Below, one piece after another: positions 44,285-54,528 of a stretch of 64,000 nucleotides of DNA. This DNA comes from Actinokineospora baliensis (lineage in GTDB: Bacteria; Actinomycetota; Actinomycetes; Mycobacteriales; Pseudonocardiaceae). The stretch lies in NCBI RefSeq assembly GCF_016907695.1, contig NZ_JAFBCK010000001.1:2659001-2723000 (forward strand), read 5' to 3'. Every line of letters begins with the position of its first letter. Within the stretch, counting starts at the first letter, position 1. The notes beneath the pieces are model-generated. The model saw nothing but the letters and a program-made list of their open reading frames with translations, made no database searches and was not told the origin of the DNA. Made by a program: the position numbers and the translations under genes.

Positions 44285-44457
44285 GCTGATCTCCTAGCCG
44301 TCCTGCTGGAGGGTGACCGCTGGTGCGGACATCCCGGCCGCGCCACCACCGCCGCGGTGACGACCCCGGACACCCCGGTGGGCCCACCGGAGCGTCACCG
44401 GCGCGATGCGGGCGACCACAGCCAGTCAACCACAACGGACCGACAACGGGGAGCGGC

Positions 44458-44847
44458 TCATCTACCCCGGTCCGGTGCTCCCGCGGTCAGCGCCGAGAGC
44501 GCGCACAGCCCCGCCCACACCCCGGCCACCACCGCCGACTTCCGCCGAGCCTCGGCGTCGGGCAACCCGGTCCCGAACCCCACCGCATCCGCCACGTCCG
44601 CGGCCACCCGCACCGCGATCGCCGTACGAAGCGGTTTGCCAGCCGGGGCGACCGCCATCGCCAGCCCCGTGGCCACATCCCGCACCCCGATGCTCCTGGT
44701 CAGCACCGCCACCCCACGCGCGGGCTCCCCAGTAGAAGTCACCAACCCCGTCGGCCGCGCCATCAGGGCGGGCCGCACCGCCACCGCGGCCCCGTACAGC
44801 GCGGTCGCGATCCCCAGCACCCGCGGCACCCAACTCAACTTCACCAT
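44458..44847 (-). CDS. DUF4267-like small membrane protein
   Basis: 129 aa from ATG 44847 (a GTG start at 44865 would add six residues). Four hydrophobic stretches: VLGIATALYGAAVAV, VLTRSIGVRDVATGLAMAVA, IAVRVAADVADAVGFGTGL and AVVAGVWAGLCALSALTAG. The RSIGVRD.A.G element is typical of DUF4267/YoaK-like integral membrane proteins of unknown role. Its start region abuts decayed TetR copies, and no partner gene is evident. Confidence 0.7.
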   Translation of the reverse strand: MVKLSWVPRVLGIATALYGAAVAVRPALMARPTGLVTSTGEPARGVAVLTRSIGVRDVATGLAMAVAPAGKPLRTAIAVRVAADVADAVGFGTGLPDAEARRKSAVVAGVWAGLCALSALTAGAPDRGR

Positions 44848-44872
44848 GGCGGCGAGGCTACCCACGGTGGCC

Positions 44873-45276
44873 CCCGATCACCGCCCGAGAACGCGGCAGG
44901 CCCAGCGCCAGCCGCCTGGTAGGCCTCTGCGTGCAGGGGCGCCTGCGCGGCGATGCGTCGAAGTTGCCCCGTCGGGACGCGGCCGTTGTGGCGGCGAGCC
45001 TTCCTGTGGCGGCTGCCGATCACCGCCCGAGAGTGCCGTGCAAGGTCTCGGCGAAGGATTCCCGGGACGGCCCAGGCGTCGAGTGGTGGGCACCGCTGCG
45101 GCGATGCGGCTAAGGGTGATCCTGTCAAGGCGTGCGGCTAGGGCACTGCGTAGGTGGCGGCGAGCCTTCCCAAAGTGGGCACCGCCCGCGAACTCCCGCA
45201 GCGCCTCTGAGTTGGACGCCTTCGGTGCCCAGCGACATGGCGCCCGCGCAGGCGGCCTCTCCGCAGCGGCCGCCGA
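44873..45276 (-). repeat. Decayed tandem copies of a TetR gene's 3' end
   Basis: Three segments, beginning near 44873, 45014 and 45180, resemble the last 100-120 bp of the TetR gene that follows at 45277. Shared landmarks are GATCACCGCYCGAG near the stop, then GCCGTGCA..., and GGCGATGCG before GTC or CTC; GTGGCGGCGAGCCTTCC also recurs (44991 and 45152). All frames are broken. The 400-bp gap holds nothing else recognisable. Confidence 0.65.
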
Positions 45277-45840
45277 TCACCGCTCGAGGATGCCGTGCAG
45301 GGCCTCGGTGAAGGACTCTCGGAACCCCTCGGCGTCCAGCGGCATCGCGCCTGCTCCGGCGATGCGGTCGAAGATCATTCCGTCGAGGAAGGCGACCAGG
45401 GCTCGGCCCTGGCGTTGTGGGTCCTTGGCGCCTGCGGCCGCGAGTAGGTCCGCGGCCAAGACCCGGTAGCGCTCGCCGACCGCCACCAGGGCCTCGCGCA
45501 GTTCTGGGCGGCGGGTTGCCTCTATGGACAGCTCGTACCTGGCGACCATGCGGTCTCGGTTCACCGTCGCAGATCTCTCCGCCATGCCTGCCATCAGGGC
45601 GGCCAGGTGTTCGGCGGTGATCCGGGCGGGTACCGGGGTGACCGGGGCGAGTTCGTCGGCGTCCAGGTCGGCCAGTCGCTGGACGGTCGCGGCCAACAGG
45701 GCGTGGCGGGTGCGGAAGTAGTACGAGCAGGAACCCTCGGGCAGGCCCGCCGCCCGGTCCACGGCGCGGTGGGTCAGTCCTCGGAGGCCTTCGCGGGCGA
45801 GTGTGGCGATCGCCGCATCGGTGAGCTCGGTTCGTCGCAC
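45277..45840 (-). CDS. TetR-family regulator
   Basis: 187 aa from GTG 45840. The open frame runs to 45876, but that part is operator sequence, so the start at VRRTELTDAAIATLAREG fits the family. The HTH is GLRGLTHRAVDRAAGLPEGSCSYYFRTRHALL (core HRAVDRAAGLPEGSCSYYF). The C-terminal ligand domain is normal in length and ends FTEALHGILER. Twin palindromes overlap the start. It faces the FAD monooxygenase gene, which it most likely represses until a substrate binds. Confidence 0.88.
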   Translation of the reverse strand: MRRTELTDAAIATLAREGLRGLTHRAVDRAAGLPEGSCSYYFRTRHALLAATVQRLADLDADELAPVTPVPARITAEHLAALMAGMAERSATVNRDRMVARYELSIEATRRPELREALVAVGERYRVLAADLLAAAGAKDPQRQGRALVAFLDGMIFDRIAGAGAMPLDAEGFRESFTEALHGILER

Positions 45841-45873
45841 TCTACAAGTGTAGAGTGCTCTACAGATGTAGAG
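45840..45873. promoter_or_regulatory. Twin TetR operators
   Basis: Two 16-bp palindromes, CTCTACAAGTGTAGAG (45840-45855) and CTCTACAGATGTAGAG (45858-45873), are centred 18 bp apart in the gap between the TetR start and the monooxygenase. Both half-sites are CTCTACA/TGTAGAG. The arrangement fits two TetR dimers on nearly the same DNA face, with control of both genes. Confidence 0.85.
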
Positions 45874-45887
45874 CACGGGGAGGGGAT

Positions 45888-46958
45888 ATGCGGACAGCGG
45901 CGGTGGTGGGCGGCGGGATCGCGGGCCTGGCGACGGCGATCGGGCTCGCCGGGCGGGGTTGGCGGCCGACAGTGTTCGAGCGGGCGGCGGAGTTCGGCGA
46001 GGTCGGGGCCGGGATCTCGCTGTGGCGCAACGCGCTGCGGGCGCTGGACGCGATCGGTGTCGGCGACCAGGTGCGGGCCAGGGGGTCCAACCCGGGCAAC
46101 GGCGGACTGCGGGACAAGAACGGCCGCTGGTTGGCGCGGAGTTCGGCCGCGGACCTCGCGATGGTCCACCGCGCGGACCTGCTGGAGGTGCTGCTCAGCG
46201 CGGTCCCGCCGGATGTCCTGCGCCCTGGGACGCCGGTGGACGACCTGGCCGTCGTCGACGGCAAGCCTGTGGTCAACGGCTCGCGGTTCGACCTGCTCGT
46301 TGGCGCCGACGGCCTCCGCAGCACCGTTCGTGCCGCCTTCTGGCCAGACGCGCAACCACCGCGCCCCACGGGGCACACCGCGTGGCGCATGGTCCTACCA
46401 GCGCGAGACGTATCTGCCAGCGAGACCTGGGGTGACCGCCAGGTCTTCGGGATCTTCCCCATGAGCGACGACCGGGTCTATGCCTACGCGGCCGCCGTAG
46501 TCCCGCCGAACACCGCCTTCCCCGACGGCGACCTGGCCGAACTCCGGCGCCGTTTCGGCGACTGGCACGACCCCATCCCGGACTTGGTCAACCGCGCCGA
46601 GACCGTCTTAAGGCATGACCTCTACTACCTGCCCGAATTGCCCACATATGTACGTGGTCCCGTCGCTCTAGTAGGCGACGCGGCGCATGCAATGACCCCC
46701 AACATGGGCCAGGGCGGCTGTCAGGCGTTGGAGGACGCGGTCACCTTGGCGGCTCTAGCCGACGACCTGGCGCAGTACGACGCGGTGCGTAGGCCACGCT
46801 CGCAAGCCATAGCCCGCCGCTCCCTCACCACCGGCAAGCTCGTCCACAGCGGGGCGCCGTGGCGCAACACCCTGGTCCGCCTGCTCCCGACCGGCCTGCT
46901 CAACCGCGCCGTCGAGCGGACACTCGACTGGTACCCGCCGGTCACGCCGCTCGGGTAG
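45888..46958 (+). CDS. FAD-dependent aromatic-type monooxygenase (PHBH family)
   Basis: 356 aa from ATG 45888 with GGGGAGGGG before it. FAD-binding VVGGGIAGLATAIGLAGRG, the DG motif LVGADGLRSTVR and the GD motif ALVGDAAHAMTPNMGQGG are all present, as in salicylate/kynurenine-type hydroxylases. It uses NAD(P)H and O2 to hydroxylate an aromatic or related compound. It contains one TTA codon (46608). Regulation by the divergent TetR protein is strongly suggested by the shared operators. Confidence 0.9.
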   Translation: MRTAAVVGGGIAGLATAIGLAGRGWRPTVFERAAEFGEVGAGISLWRNALRALDAIGVGDQVRARGSNPGNGGLRDKNGRWLARSSAADLAMVHRADLLEVLLSAVPPDVLRPGTPVDDLAVVDGKPVVNGSRFDLLVGADGLRSTVRAAFWPDAQPPRPTGHTAWRMVLPARDVSASETWGDRQVFGIFPMSDDRVYAYAAAVVPPNTAFPDGDLAELRRRFGDWHDPIPDLVNRAETVLRHDLYYLPELPTYVRGPVALVGDAAHAMTPNMGQGGCQALEDAVTLAALADDLAQYDAVRRPRSQAIARRSLTTGKLVHSGAPWRNTLVRLLPTGLLNRAVERTLDWYPPVTPLG

Positions 46959-46972
46959 GGGAAGATCGGGGG

Positions 46973-47683
46973 GTGCACCCAGCCGCGACCAACGACCTCT
47001 GGCAACAGATCTTCGGCGACCAGTGGGAGCCGCCGAACACGATGGTGCTGGTCACCGCCGGTATCGCCCTGGTCCTGGTAGCGGTCAACGCGTTCTGGCG
47101 CCCCGCGCGCAACGTGATCACCATCGTGCACGAGGCGGGCCACGCCCTCATCGCCGTCCTGGCCGGTCGCCGCCTGGCCGGGATCCGCCTGCACTCCGAC
47201 ACCTCGGGTGTCACGGTCTCCCGGGGCAAGCCGGAGGGCCCCGGGATGATCTGCACCGCCCTGGCGGGCTACGTCGCGCCATCCCTGCTGGGGCTGGCCT
47301 TCGCCGCGCTGCTGGGCACCGACCGCGTGACCGCCGTGCTGGTGATCTGCGCCGTCCTCCTCTTCGCCGTCCTGGTCATGATCCGCAACGCCTACGGCGT
47401 GTTCACCGTGGTCGCCACCGGCGCGGTCCTCTTCGCCGTGTCCTGGCTGGCCACCGACGAGGTCCAGGGCGCCTTCGCGTACCTGATCGCCTGGTTCCTC
47501 CTGCTCGGCGGCCTGCGCCCCGTGTTCGAACTCCAGGGCAAACGCCGCCAGGGCCAGGCCCAGGACTCCGACGCCGACCAGCTGGCCCGCCTCACCGGCG
47601 CTCCCGCGTTCTTCTGGGTGGGCACCTTCGCCATGGTCAACTTCGGCTCGGTCCTGCTGGCGGCGGGCTGGCTCCTGCTCTAG
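46973..47683 (+). CDS. M50-like (site-2-protease-type) integral membrane protein
   Basis: 236 aa, GTG 46973. A zinc-site HEAGH occurs in NVITIVHEAGHALIAVLAGRRLAGI, followed by GMICTALAGYVAPSLLGLAF, and four to five further membrane segments. This is the M50B-like peptidase pattern with unusual compactness; no PDZ domain. The second metal ligand (usually NxxPxxxxDG) is not evident, and activity is uncertain. It starts 14 bp after the monooxygenase gene and may share its transcript. Confidence 0.75.
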   Translation: MHPAATNDLWQQIFGDQWEPPNTMVLVTAGIALVLVAVNAFWRPARNVITIVHEAGHALIAVLAGRRLAGIRLHSDTSGVTVSRGKPEGPGMICTALAGYVAPSLLGLAFAALLGTDRVTAVLVICAVLLFAVLVMIRNAYGVFTVVATGAVLFAVSWLATDEVQGAFAYLIAWFLLLGGLRPVFELQGKRRQGQAQDSDADQLARLTGAPAFFWVGTFAMVNFGSVLLAAGWLLL

Positions 47684-47759
47684 ACCGGGATCCACCCGTG
47701 TCCTGCCCACCCCCCGACCCGTTGTGCTCACTGAGACCCCCACCCGAAAGGTCGGCACC

Positions 47760-48386
47760 ATGACCGAGGCACAAGGGCGGCCCCAGCGACGCACCCAACG
47801 CGAGCGCCGCGAGGCCACTGTCGGCAAGCTTGTCGACGCGACGATCACCGCGATCTCCGAGGTGGGCTACGCCAGGGCCTCCGTCCAGGAGATCTGCGGT
47901 CGCGCGGGGGTCTCCCACGGTGGGCTCTTCCGGCACTTCGAGACCCGCCTGGACCTCATCGTCACCGTGGCCGAGGAGGTGGGGCGGCGGCAGATCGAGA
48001 ACTTCCTGGCCCGCGTGCACCCCTTCTTCGAAGCCGAGGGCAGCGACTTCCTCGAGGTCCTGCGCGCCATCCGCGAGGCGTCCCGCTCCCCGCTCAACAT
48101 CGTCTGGTTCGAGCTGCTGCTGGCCGCCCGCACCGACGAAGAGCTGCGGACCCGGCTCGCGCCGACCATCGAGTCCTACTCCAAGGACATCTACCTGACC
48201 GCGCTGCGCATCCCGGCGATCGCCGCCCAGCCGGACGAGATCCGGCAGGTCGCGGTGTTCACCGGCCTGCACATGTTCGACGGCGAGACCTTCGTCAACG
48301 CCGTCTACCCGAGGCCGGACCTCGACGAGAAGCGGCTCCAGCTCGTCGCCGCCTTCTACGCCTCGACGGTCCAACCGCACCACTAG
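47760..48386 (+). CDS. TetR-family regulator
   Basis: 208 aa from ATG 47760 (GAAAGG upstream). The HTH is YARASVQEICGRAGVSHGGLFRHFETRLDLI (core VQEICGRAGVSHGGLFRHF). The C-terminal ligand-binding domain has a helical pattern of the usual length. No palindromic operator was obvious in the 76-bp gap. The neighbouring M50-like gene or proA may be targets, but no evidence decides. Confidence 0.87.
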   Translation: MTEAQGRPQRRTQRERREATVGKLVDATITAISEVGYARASVQEICGRAGVSHGGLFRHFETRLDLIVTVAEEVGRRQIENFLARVHPFFEAEGSDFLEVLRAIREASRSPLNIVWFELLLAARTDEELRTRLAPTIESYSKDIYLTALRIPAIAAQPDEIRQVAVFTGLHMFDGETFVNAVYPRPDLDEKRLQLVAAFYASTVQPHH

Positions 48387-48429
48387 GGCAGACTGCACGC
48401 CTAGCGCGACCTAGGCGAAAGGATCGACC

Positions 48430-49671
48430 GTGACCGACCAGACCACCATCGGCGAACTCGTTTCCGCGTGCGCGACCAGGGCGTTCGCCGCGGCGCCGTC
48501 GTTGGCGGGGGCGGACGACGAGACGATCGACAACGCCATCGCCGAGATGGCGGCCCGGCTGTCCTCGGCGCGGGCCAAGGTGCTGGCCGCCAACGCCGAG
48601 GACGTCGCCGCCGCTGAGGCGTCGGGGATGAGCGGTGGTCTGCTCGACCGGCTGCGCATCACCGACCAGCGGCTCACCGACATGGCCGAGCAGTTGCGCC
48701 TGCTCGCCTCCGTGGCCCACCCGCAGCGGTCCCGCCAGATCGGCACCCTCGACGGCGGACTCAAGCTCGTCGAGCTGCGCAGGCCCGTCGGCGTCATCGG
48801 CGCCAACTACGAGGCCCGACCCAACGTCACCGTGGACGTCGCCTCCCAGCTGGTGAAGTCCCGCAACGGGGGCGTCCTGCGCACCGGTTCCGCCGCCCTG
48901 CGCTCCGCGACCACCCTCATCGAGCACGTCGTGGCCCCCGCCCTGTCCGACGCGGGCCTGGACCCCGACGCGATCCAGCTCGTCCCCAGCCCGGACCGCG
49001 AAGCCGCCGGTGCGCTGGTGGACCTGCCGCACCTCGTCCCCCTCGTGATCCTGCGCGGCAGCGGCGAGAGCACCCGCGAACTGGGCCGCCGCGCCGCCGC
49101 CTCCGGGGTGCGCACCCTCGCGCACGCCGACGGCGGGGGAGTCCTCTACTACGACACCAAGGCCGACCCGGCGGTCGCCGAGGACCTCATCACCCGCAGC
49201 CTCGACCGCCTCGGCGTCTGCAACCGGCTCAACCTCCTGCTGGTCCACCGCGACGTCTACGACTCCGCGCTGCCCGGCATCCAGTCCGCCCTGGCCGCGG
49301 CGGGCGTCACCGCCTCACTGGCGCCGCACGAGCACGCCATCGGCTACGAGTGGGCGCTGGACTCCGACCGCGAGGCCACCGTCACCATCGCCCAGGTCGA
49401 CGACCTCAAGCACGCGGCCGCCATCGCCAACACCGAGACCTCCGGCCTGGCCGCGGGCATCGTCACCACCGACCGCGCGCGGGCCGACGAGTTCATCGCC
49501 GCGTACACCGGAACGGGTGTCTTCTGGAACGCCCCCACCCGGCTGCTGGACGGGTTCAAGCTGCTCGGCGTGCCGGAGACGGGGATCAACATCGACCGCG
49601 TGCCCGGCCCGCGCGGCCCGGTCACCTTCACCGACCTGACCCTGCGCCAGTACGCCGTCCTGCCGGTGTGA
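48430..49671 (+). CDS. proA: Glutamate-5-semialdehyde dehydrogenase (gamma-glutamyl phosphate reductase)
   Basis: 413 aa, GTG. Aldehyde dehydrogenase fold of the ProA group: RRPVGVIGANYEARPNVTVD, the catalytic Cys in LDRLGVCNRLNLLL, and TGVFWNAPTRLLDGFKLLG near the end. ProA reduces gamma-glutamyl phosphate with NADPH in proline synthesis. It is somewhat divergent from textbook ProA (IGANYEARPNVT instead of IYESRPNVT, and WNAPTR instead of NASTRF), so it may be a second, specialised copy. No proB is adjacent. Confidence 0.8.
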   Translation: MTDQTTIGELVSACATRAFAAAPSLAGADDETIDNAIAEMAARLSSARAKVLAANAEDVAAAEASGMSGGLLDRLRITDQRLTDMAEQLRLLASVAHPQRSRQIGTLDGGLKLVELRRPVGVIGANYEARPNVTVDVASQLVKSRNGGVLRTGSAALRSATTLIEHVVAPALSDAGLDPDAIQLVPSPDREAAGALVDLPHLVPLVILRGSGESTRELGRRAAASGVRTLAHADGGGVLYYDTKADPAVAEDLITRSLDRLGVCNRLNLLLVHRDVYDSALPGIQSALAAAGVTASLAPHEHAIGYEWALDSDREATVTIAQVDDLKHAAAIANTETSGLAAGIVTTDRARADEFIAAYTGTGVFWNAPTRLLDGFKLLGVPETGINIDRVPGPRGPVTFTDLTLRQYAVLPV

Positions 49672-49813
49672 GCTGGGCAACTGCTGATCCACAGTTGTCC
49701 ACAGCACACCGTCCCCACCCGAGCCCGGGCCCACCGCCGGGGCTACGATCCCCCCAACGGGCCGTTCTGCCGGTCCGGACGAGGACGCCCACCACCAGCA
49801 GCAGGAGGCAGGA

Positions 49814-51589
49814 GTGACGGCAGTAGCCCCGCAGCCGATCGCCACGCGGCCCTACCCGGCGCGCGAGACGGCCAAGGGTTCGTACCTGCTGCGGCTGTTC
49901 CGCACCACGGACCACAAGCAGATCGGGATCATGTACCTGGTCACCTCGTTCGCCTTCTTCATGGTGGGCGGCGCGATGGCCATGCTGATCCGGTCCGAGC
50001 TGGCCGTGCCAGGCCAGCAGTTCCTGTCGCAGGAGCAGTACAACCAGCTGTTCACCATGCACGGCACGATCATGCTGCTGCTGTACGCGACGCCGATCCT
50101 GTTCGGGTTCGCCAACTTCGTGCTGCCGCTGCAGATCGGCTCGCCCGACGTGGCGTTCCCCCGGTTGAACGCGTTCTCGTACTGGCTGTACCTGTTCGGC
50201 GGCATCATCGTGATGTTCGGGTTCCTCACCCCCGGCGGTGCCGCTGACTTCGGTTGGTTCGCCTACACGCCGCTGTCGGACAAGATCCACTCGCCCGGCG
50301 TCGGCGCGGACCTGTGGATCACCGGTCTGGCGGTCGGTGGTCTGGGCACCATCCTCGGCGCGGTCAACATGCTGACCACCATCGTCTGCCTGCGCGCGCC
50401 CGGCATGACCATGTTCCGGATGCCGATCTTCACCTGGAACATCCTGATCACCAGCGTGCTGGTGCTGCTCGCGTTCCCGATCCTCACCGCGGCGCTGTTC
50501 GGGCTCTTGGCCGACCGCCAACTCGGGGCGCACGTGTTCGACCCGGCCAACGGCGGCGTCATCCTCTGGCAGCACCTGTTCTGGTTCTTCGGCCATCCCG
50601 AGGTGTACATCGTCGCGTTGCCGTTCTTCGGCATCGTCTCGGAGATCTTCCCGGTCTTCAGCCGCAAGCCGCTCTTCGGCTACCGCGGCCTGGTCTACGC
50701 GACCCTGGGCATCGCGGCGCTGTCGGTGACCGTGTGGGCGCACCACATGTACGCCACCGGCGCGGTGCTGCTGCCGTTCTTCTCCTTCATGACCTTCCTC
50801 ATCGCGGTGCCGACCGGCGTGAAGTTCTTCAACTGGATCGGCACCATGTGGAAGGGGCAGTTGACCTTCGAGACCCCGATGCTGTTCAGCGTCGGCTTCC
50901 TGGTCACCTTCCTCTTCGGCGGCCTCACCGGCGTGCTGCTGGCCGCCCCGGCGATCGACTTCCACGTCTCCGACACGTACTTCGTCGTCGCCCACTTCCA
51001 CTACGTGCTCTACGGCACGATCGTGTTCGCCACCTTCGCGGGCATCTACTTCTGGTTCCCGAAGATCACCGGCCGGTTCCTCGACGAACCGCTGGGCAAG
51101 CTGCACTTCTGGACCACGTTCATCGGCTTCCACGGCACGTTCCTGGTCCAGCACTGGCTGGGCAACGAGGGCATGCCGCGCCGCTACGCCGACTACCTGC
51201 CCAGCGACGGCTTCACCACGCTGAACACGATCTCCACCATCGGCGCGTACATCCTGGGCGCCTCGACGCTGCCGTTCATCTACAACGTGTTCAAGAGCTA
51301 CCGCTACGGCGAGATCACCACCGCCGACGACCCGTGGGGCTACGGCAACTCCCTGGAGTGGGCCACCAGCTCCCCGCCGCCGCGGCACAACTTCACCGAG
51401 CTGCCCAGGATCCGCTCCGAGCGGCCCGCGTTCGACCTGCACTACCCGCACATGCGGGAGGCGACCGAGGCGGACAAGTACGTGGGTCTGCTCGGTGGCC
51501 ACGGCCACAAACCGGCCCCTTCCGAGGTCATTGCCGAGAAGATGAACCCCGACGAGATCTCGAAGGGCGACCCCACGTTGCCCAATTGA
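49814..51589 (+). CDS. ctaD: Cytochrome c oxidase subunit I (aa3 type)
   Basis: 591 aa, GTG with GGAGG-like AGGAGGCAGGA just before it. Twelve membrane segments. The heme a ligand His is in [12 protein letters not shown]; the CuB/Tyr cross-link is in [16 protein letters not shown]; further CuB ligands in WAHHMYATG; heme ligands in [27 protein letters not shown] is typical of actinobacterial CtaD. It reduces O2 to water and pumps protons. Other cta genes are not nearby, as is common in actinomycetes. Terminators follow the gene. Confidence 0.97.
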   Translation: MTAVAPQPIATRPYPARETAKGSYLLRLFRTTDHKQIGIMYLVTSFAFFMVGGAMAMLIRSELAVPGQQFLSQEQYNQLFTMHGTIMLLLYATPILFGFANFVLPLQIGSPDVAFPRLNAFSYWLYLFGGIIVMFGFLTPGGAADFGWFAYTPLSDKIHSPGVGADLWITGLAVGGLGTILGAVNMLTTIVCLRAPGMTMFRMPIFTWNILITSVLVLLAFPILTAALFGLLADRQLGAHVFDPANGGVILWQHLFWFFGHPEVYIVALPFFGIVSEIFPVFSRKPLFGYRGLVYATLGIAALSVTVWAHHMYATGAVLLPFFSFMTFLIAVPTGVKFFNWIGTMWKGQLTFETPMLFSVGFLVTFLFGGLTGVLLAAPAIDFHVSDTYFVVAHFHYVLYGTIVFATFAGIYFWFPKITGRFLDEPLGKLHFWTTFIGFHGTFLVQHWLGNEGMPRRYADYLPSDGFTTLNTISTIGAYILGASTLPFIYNVFKSYRYGEITTADDPWGYGNSLEWATSSPPPRHNFTELPRIRSERPAFDLHYPHMREATEADKYVGLLGGHGHKPAPSEVIAEKMNPDEISKGDPTLPN

Positions 51590-51599
51590 GCGAACCCGG

Positions 51600-51685
51600 C
51601 CGCTCGGCGCTGACCGAGCGGAGCCGGTGGAAGGACTGAGACGGGTGGAGCCCAGGCGCGCGAGCTGCCTTCGCTCCACCCGTCT
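51600..51685 (+). terminator. Two hairpins after ctaD
   Basis: First, CCGCTCGG/CCGAGCGG (51600-51621; 8 bp, 6-nt loop). Second, AGACGGGTGGAGC and its complement (51639-51651 with 51673-51685; 13 bp, 21-nt loop). The second is the better terminator. The remaining 51686-51961 is GC-rich, with no credible gene, and should hold the serB promoter. Confidence 0.7.
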
Positions 51686-51862
51686 TCGCGTTTCCGGAAG
51701 ATCCACTGTGGACTTCCCGGCCCGGTCGGCGGCAGCCGAAGGTGTCTGCCACGGGCGCCGATCAGGGCAACTCCACGCGGTCCCTGCCCTGACGGCAGCC
51801 GACGACGCCTGCCGGGGGCGCACCAGCCCCGCCGGGGACCGCGGGCACCACCCCCGCCGTGA

Positions 51863-53191
<1,329 letters not shown>

Positions 53192-53232
53192 GGCCACCGG
53201 GTCCGCCGCTGGGAAGCGTGCTGTAATCAGCA

Positions 53233-53271
53233 GCGCTGGTCCGGGGAATCTCACCTTCCCCGGACCAGCGC
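53233..53271. terminator. Bidirectional terminator, serB / S1 gene
   Basis: A perfect 16-bp stem (GCGCTGGTCCGGGGAA and complement) with a 7-nt loop lies between convergent genes. It is the longest perfect hairpin of this type in the window. Confidence 0.9.
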
Positions 53272-53276
53272 CTACC

Positions 53277-53486
53277 TCACACCTGCTCCAGGCTGAACCG
53301 CTCCCGCTCGGGATCGATCGCCAGGATCCGGACCGCCACGGCGGCGCCGACGGGCAGGGTCTGCCCGTGCACCAAACCGGTGAACCCCGCGTACTCGACC
53401 CACGAACCGAAGTCGACGGTGCCGGTGACGACGCCATCGATGACGTCACCCGGCTTGTGCTGGGATGTGAAATCTGACCACTTCAT
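53277..53486 (-). CDS. Small single S1-domain RNA-binding protein
   Basis: 69 aa, ATG with AAGGAGGTGAG 7 bp before it, nearly the full anti-Shine-Dalgarno. One S1 fold: GDVIDGVVTGTVDFGSWVEY, GLVHGQTL, and a final PERERFSLEQV. Such short S1 proteins bind RNA and are found in actinomycetes. A 5'-leader hairpin (53503-53536) that could interact with translation precedes the RBS. Function beyond RNA binding is unknown. Confidence 0.85.
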   Translation of the reverse strand: MKWSDFTSQHKPGDVIDGVVTGTVDFGSWVEYAGFTGLVHGQTLPVGAAVAVRILAIDPERERFSLEQV

Positions 53487-53502
53487 TGTTTCTCACCTCC
53501 TT

Positions 53503-53536
53503 CCGCCACAAGGGATCCATCGAGAACCTGTGGCGG
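53503..53536 (-). promoter_or_regulatory. Leader hairpin just upstream of the S1 gene's RBS
   Basis: CCGCCACA and TGTGGCGG form an 8-bp stem around an 18-nt loop, ending 2-3 nt before the AAGGAGG. In the transcript it stands immediately 5' of the ribosome-binding site, and could mask or expose it, for example through the S1 protein itself. Confidence 0.4.
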
Positions 53537-53650
53537 AGGGGCGGGCCGCGGGCCCGCCGGGTGATCAAGCGGTCGCCGGGCGACCGTTCTGTGCGCGACG
53601 AATGTCGGACCCGGCAGTCATGGCGAAAATGCTAGCAGCACACGGGCCTG

Positions 53651-54346
53651 TTAGTCATGGGCCGGGTTGCAGGTCACCGATCCCAGCGTGATCGAGCCGC
53701 TGCCGGGGGCCGGGGGTCCCGCGGGGTCGGCGTCCGGGTAGAGCCAGATCTTGGCGGCGTGCACGGTGACCGAGCGGTCCGGGGCCTCGGCCTCGACGAC
53801 GTCGTTGAGCACGACCTTGGCGATCGGCGGGTCCTCGGGGAAGAAGCCCGGGACGAGGATGGTGAGGTTCGGCGGGATCTCCTCCGGGACCTGCAGGCCG
53901 GTGATGCCGCCGAGGGTCACCGAACTGGTGACGCCGCCCTCGTCGTTGGTGGCGCACGAGACGGAGAAGGTGGCGATCTTGAGCGCCGGGATGCCCGCGA
54001 CGTTCTCCCGGTTGAGCTGGAACTGGCGGCCGTTGACGGTGGCCGACGCCGAGCCGGTGGCCGGGTCGTAGGAGCAGGTGCTGCTGCCCATGCCGTAGCT
54101 GACCAGGCCCTTGTCGGAGGTCTGGCCGGTGGTGGTGCCGATGCCCGGGCCACCGGCGGCGCACGGCGCGAGCGGGCCGATGTCGATCGCCTCGGTGCCG
54201 ACCAGCGCCATCGCCCCGCCGACCGTGCCGCTGCTGTCGGCGGGAACGCTGTCGGCGGCGACGCTGGCCGCGGCTGGTGCCGCGAGCGCGAGCAGGCTGG
54301 TCGCCGCCGCCAACACGCCAGTGCGCAGTGCCCTGACCGGTGACAT
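53651..54346 (-). CDS. Secreted beta-rich protein of unknown family
   Basis: 231 aa, ATG. Signal peptide about 1-30 (LLALAAPAAASVAADS). The mature part has four Cys, at about LAPCAAGGPG, SSTCSYDP, SVSCATND and VTCNPAHD, which may form two disulfides. It closes with GSGSITLGSVTCNP, an ending I have seen in other actinobacterial secreted proteins with a 'choice-of-anchor' type fold; this is recollection, not proof. No sorting signal or membrane anchor. Function unknown. Confidence 0.7.
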   Translation of the reverse strand: MSPVRALRTGVLAAATSLLALAAPAAASVAADSVPADSSGTVGGAMALVGTEAIDIGPLAPCAAGGPGIGTTTGQTSDKGLVSYGMGSSTCSYDPATGSASATVNGRQFQLNRENVAGIPALKIATFSVSCATNDEGGVTSSVTLGGITGLQVPEEIPPNLTILVPGFFPEDPPIAKVVLNDVVEAEAPDRSVTVHAAKIWLYPDADPAGPPAPGSGSITLGSVTCNPAHD

Positions 54347-54528
54347 GTCGAACTCCCTCCGCGAAGTGAACGATCCTCTCGTTCCGAGTGGATCGCGTGC
54401 GCGGGCCAGGTGCCAGGTGGGGGGCGAGAGTCACCCTGGAGAACCGGACCGCCACCCGGACAGGGGACACCGGCGGCCGGGTGGGACTGGGAACGGGACT
54501 GACGGGCCCCACGGGTACCGTCTCCGCC

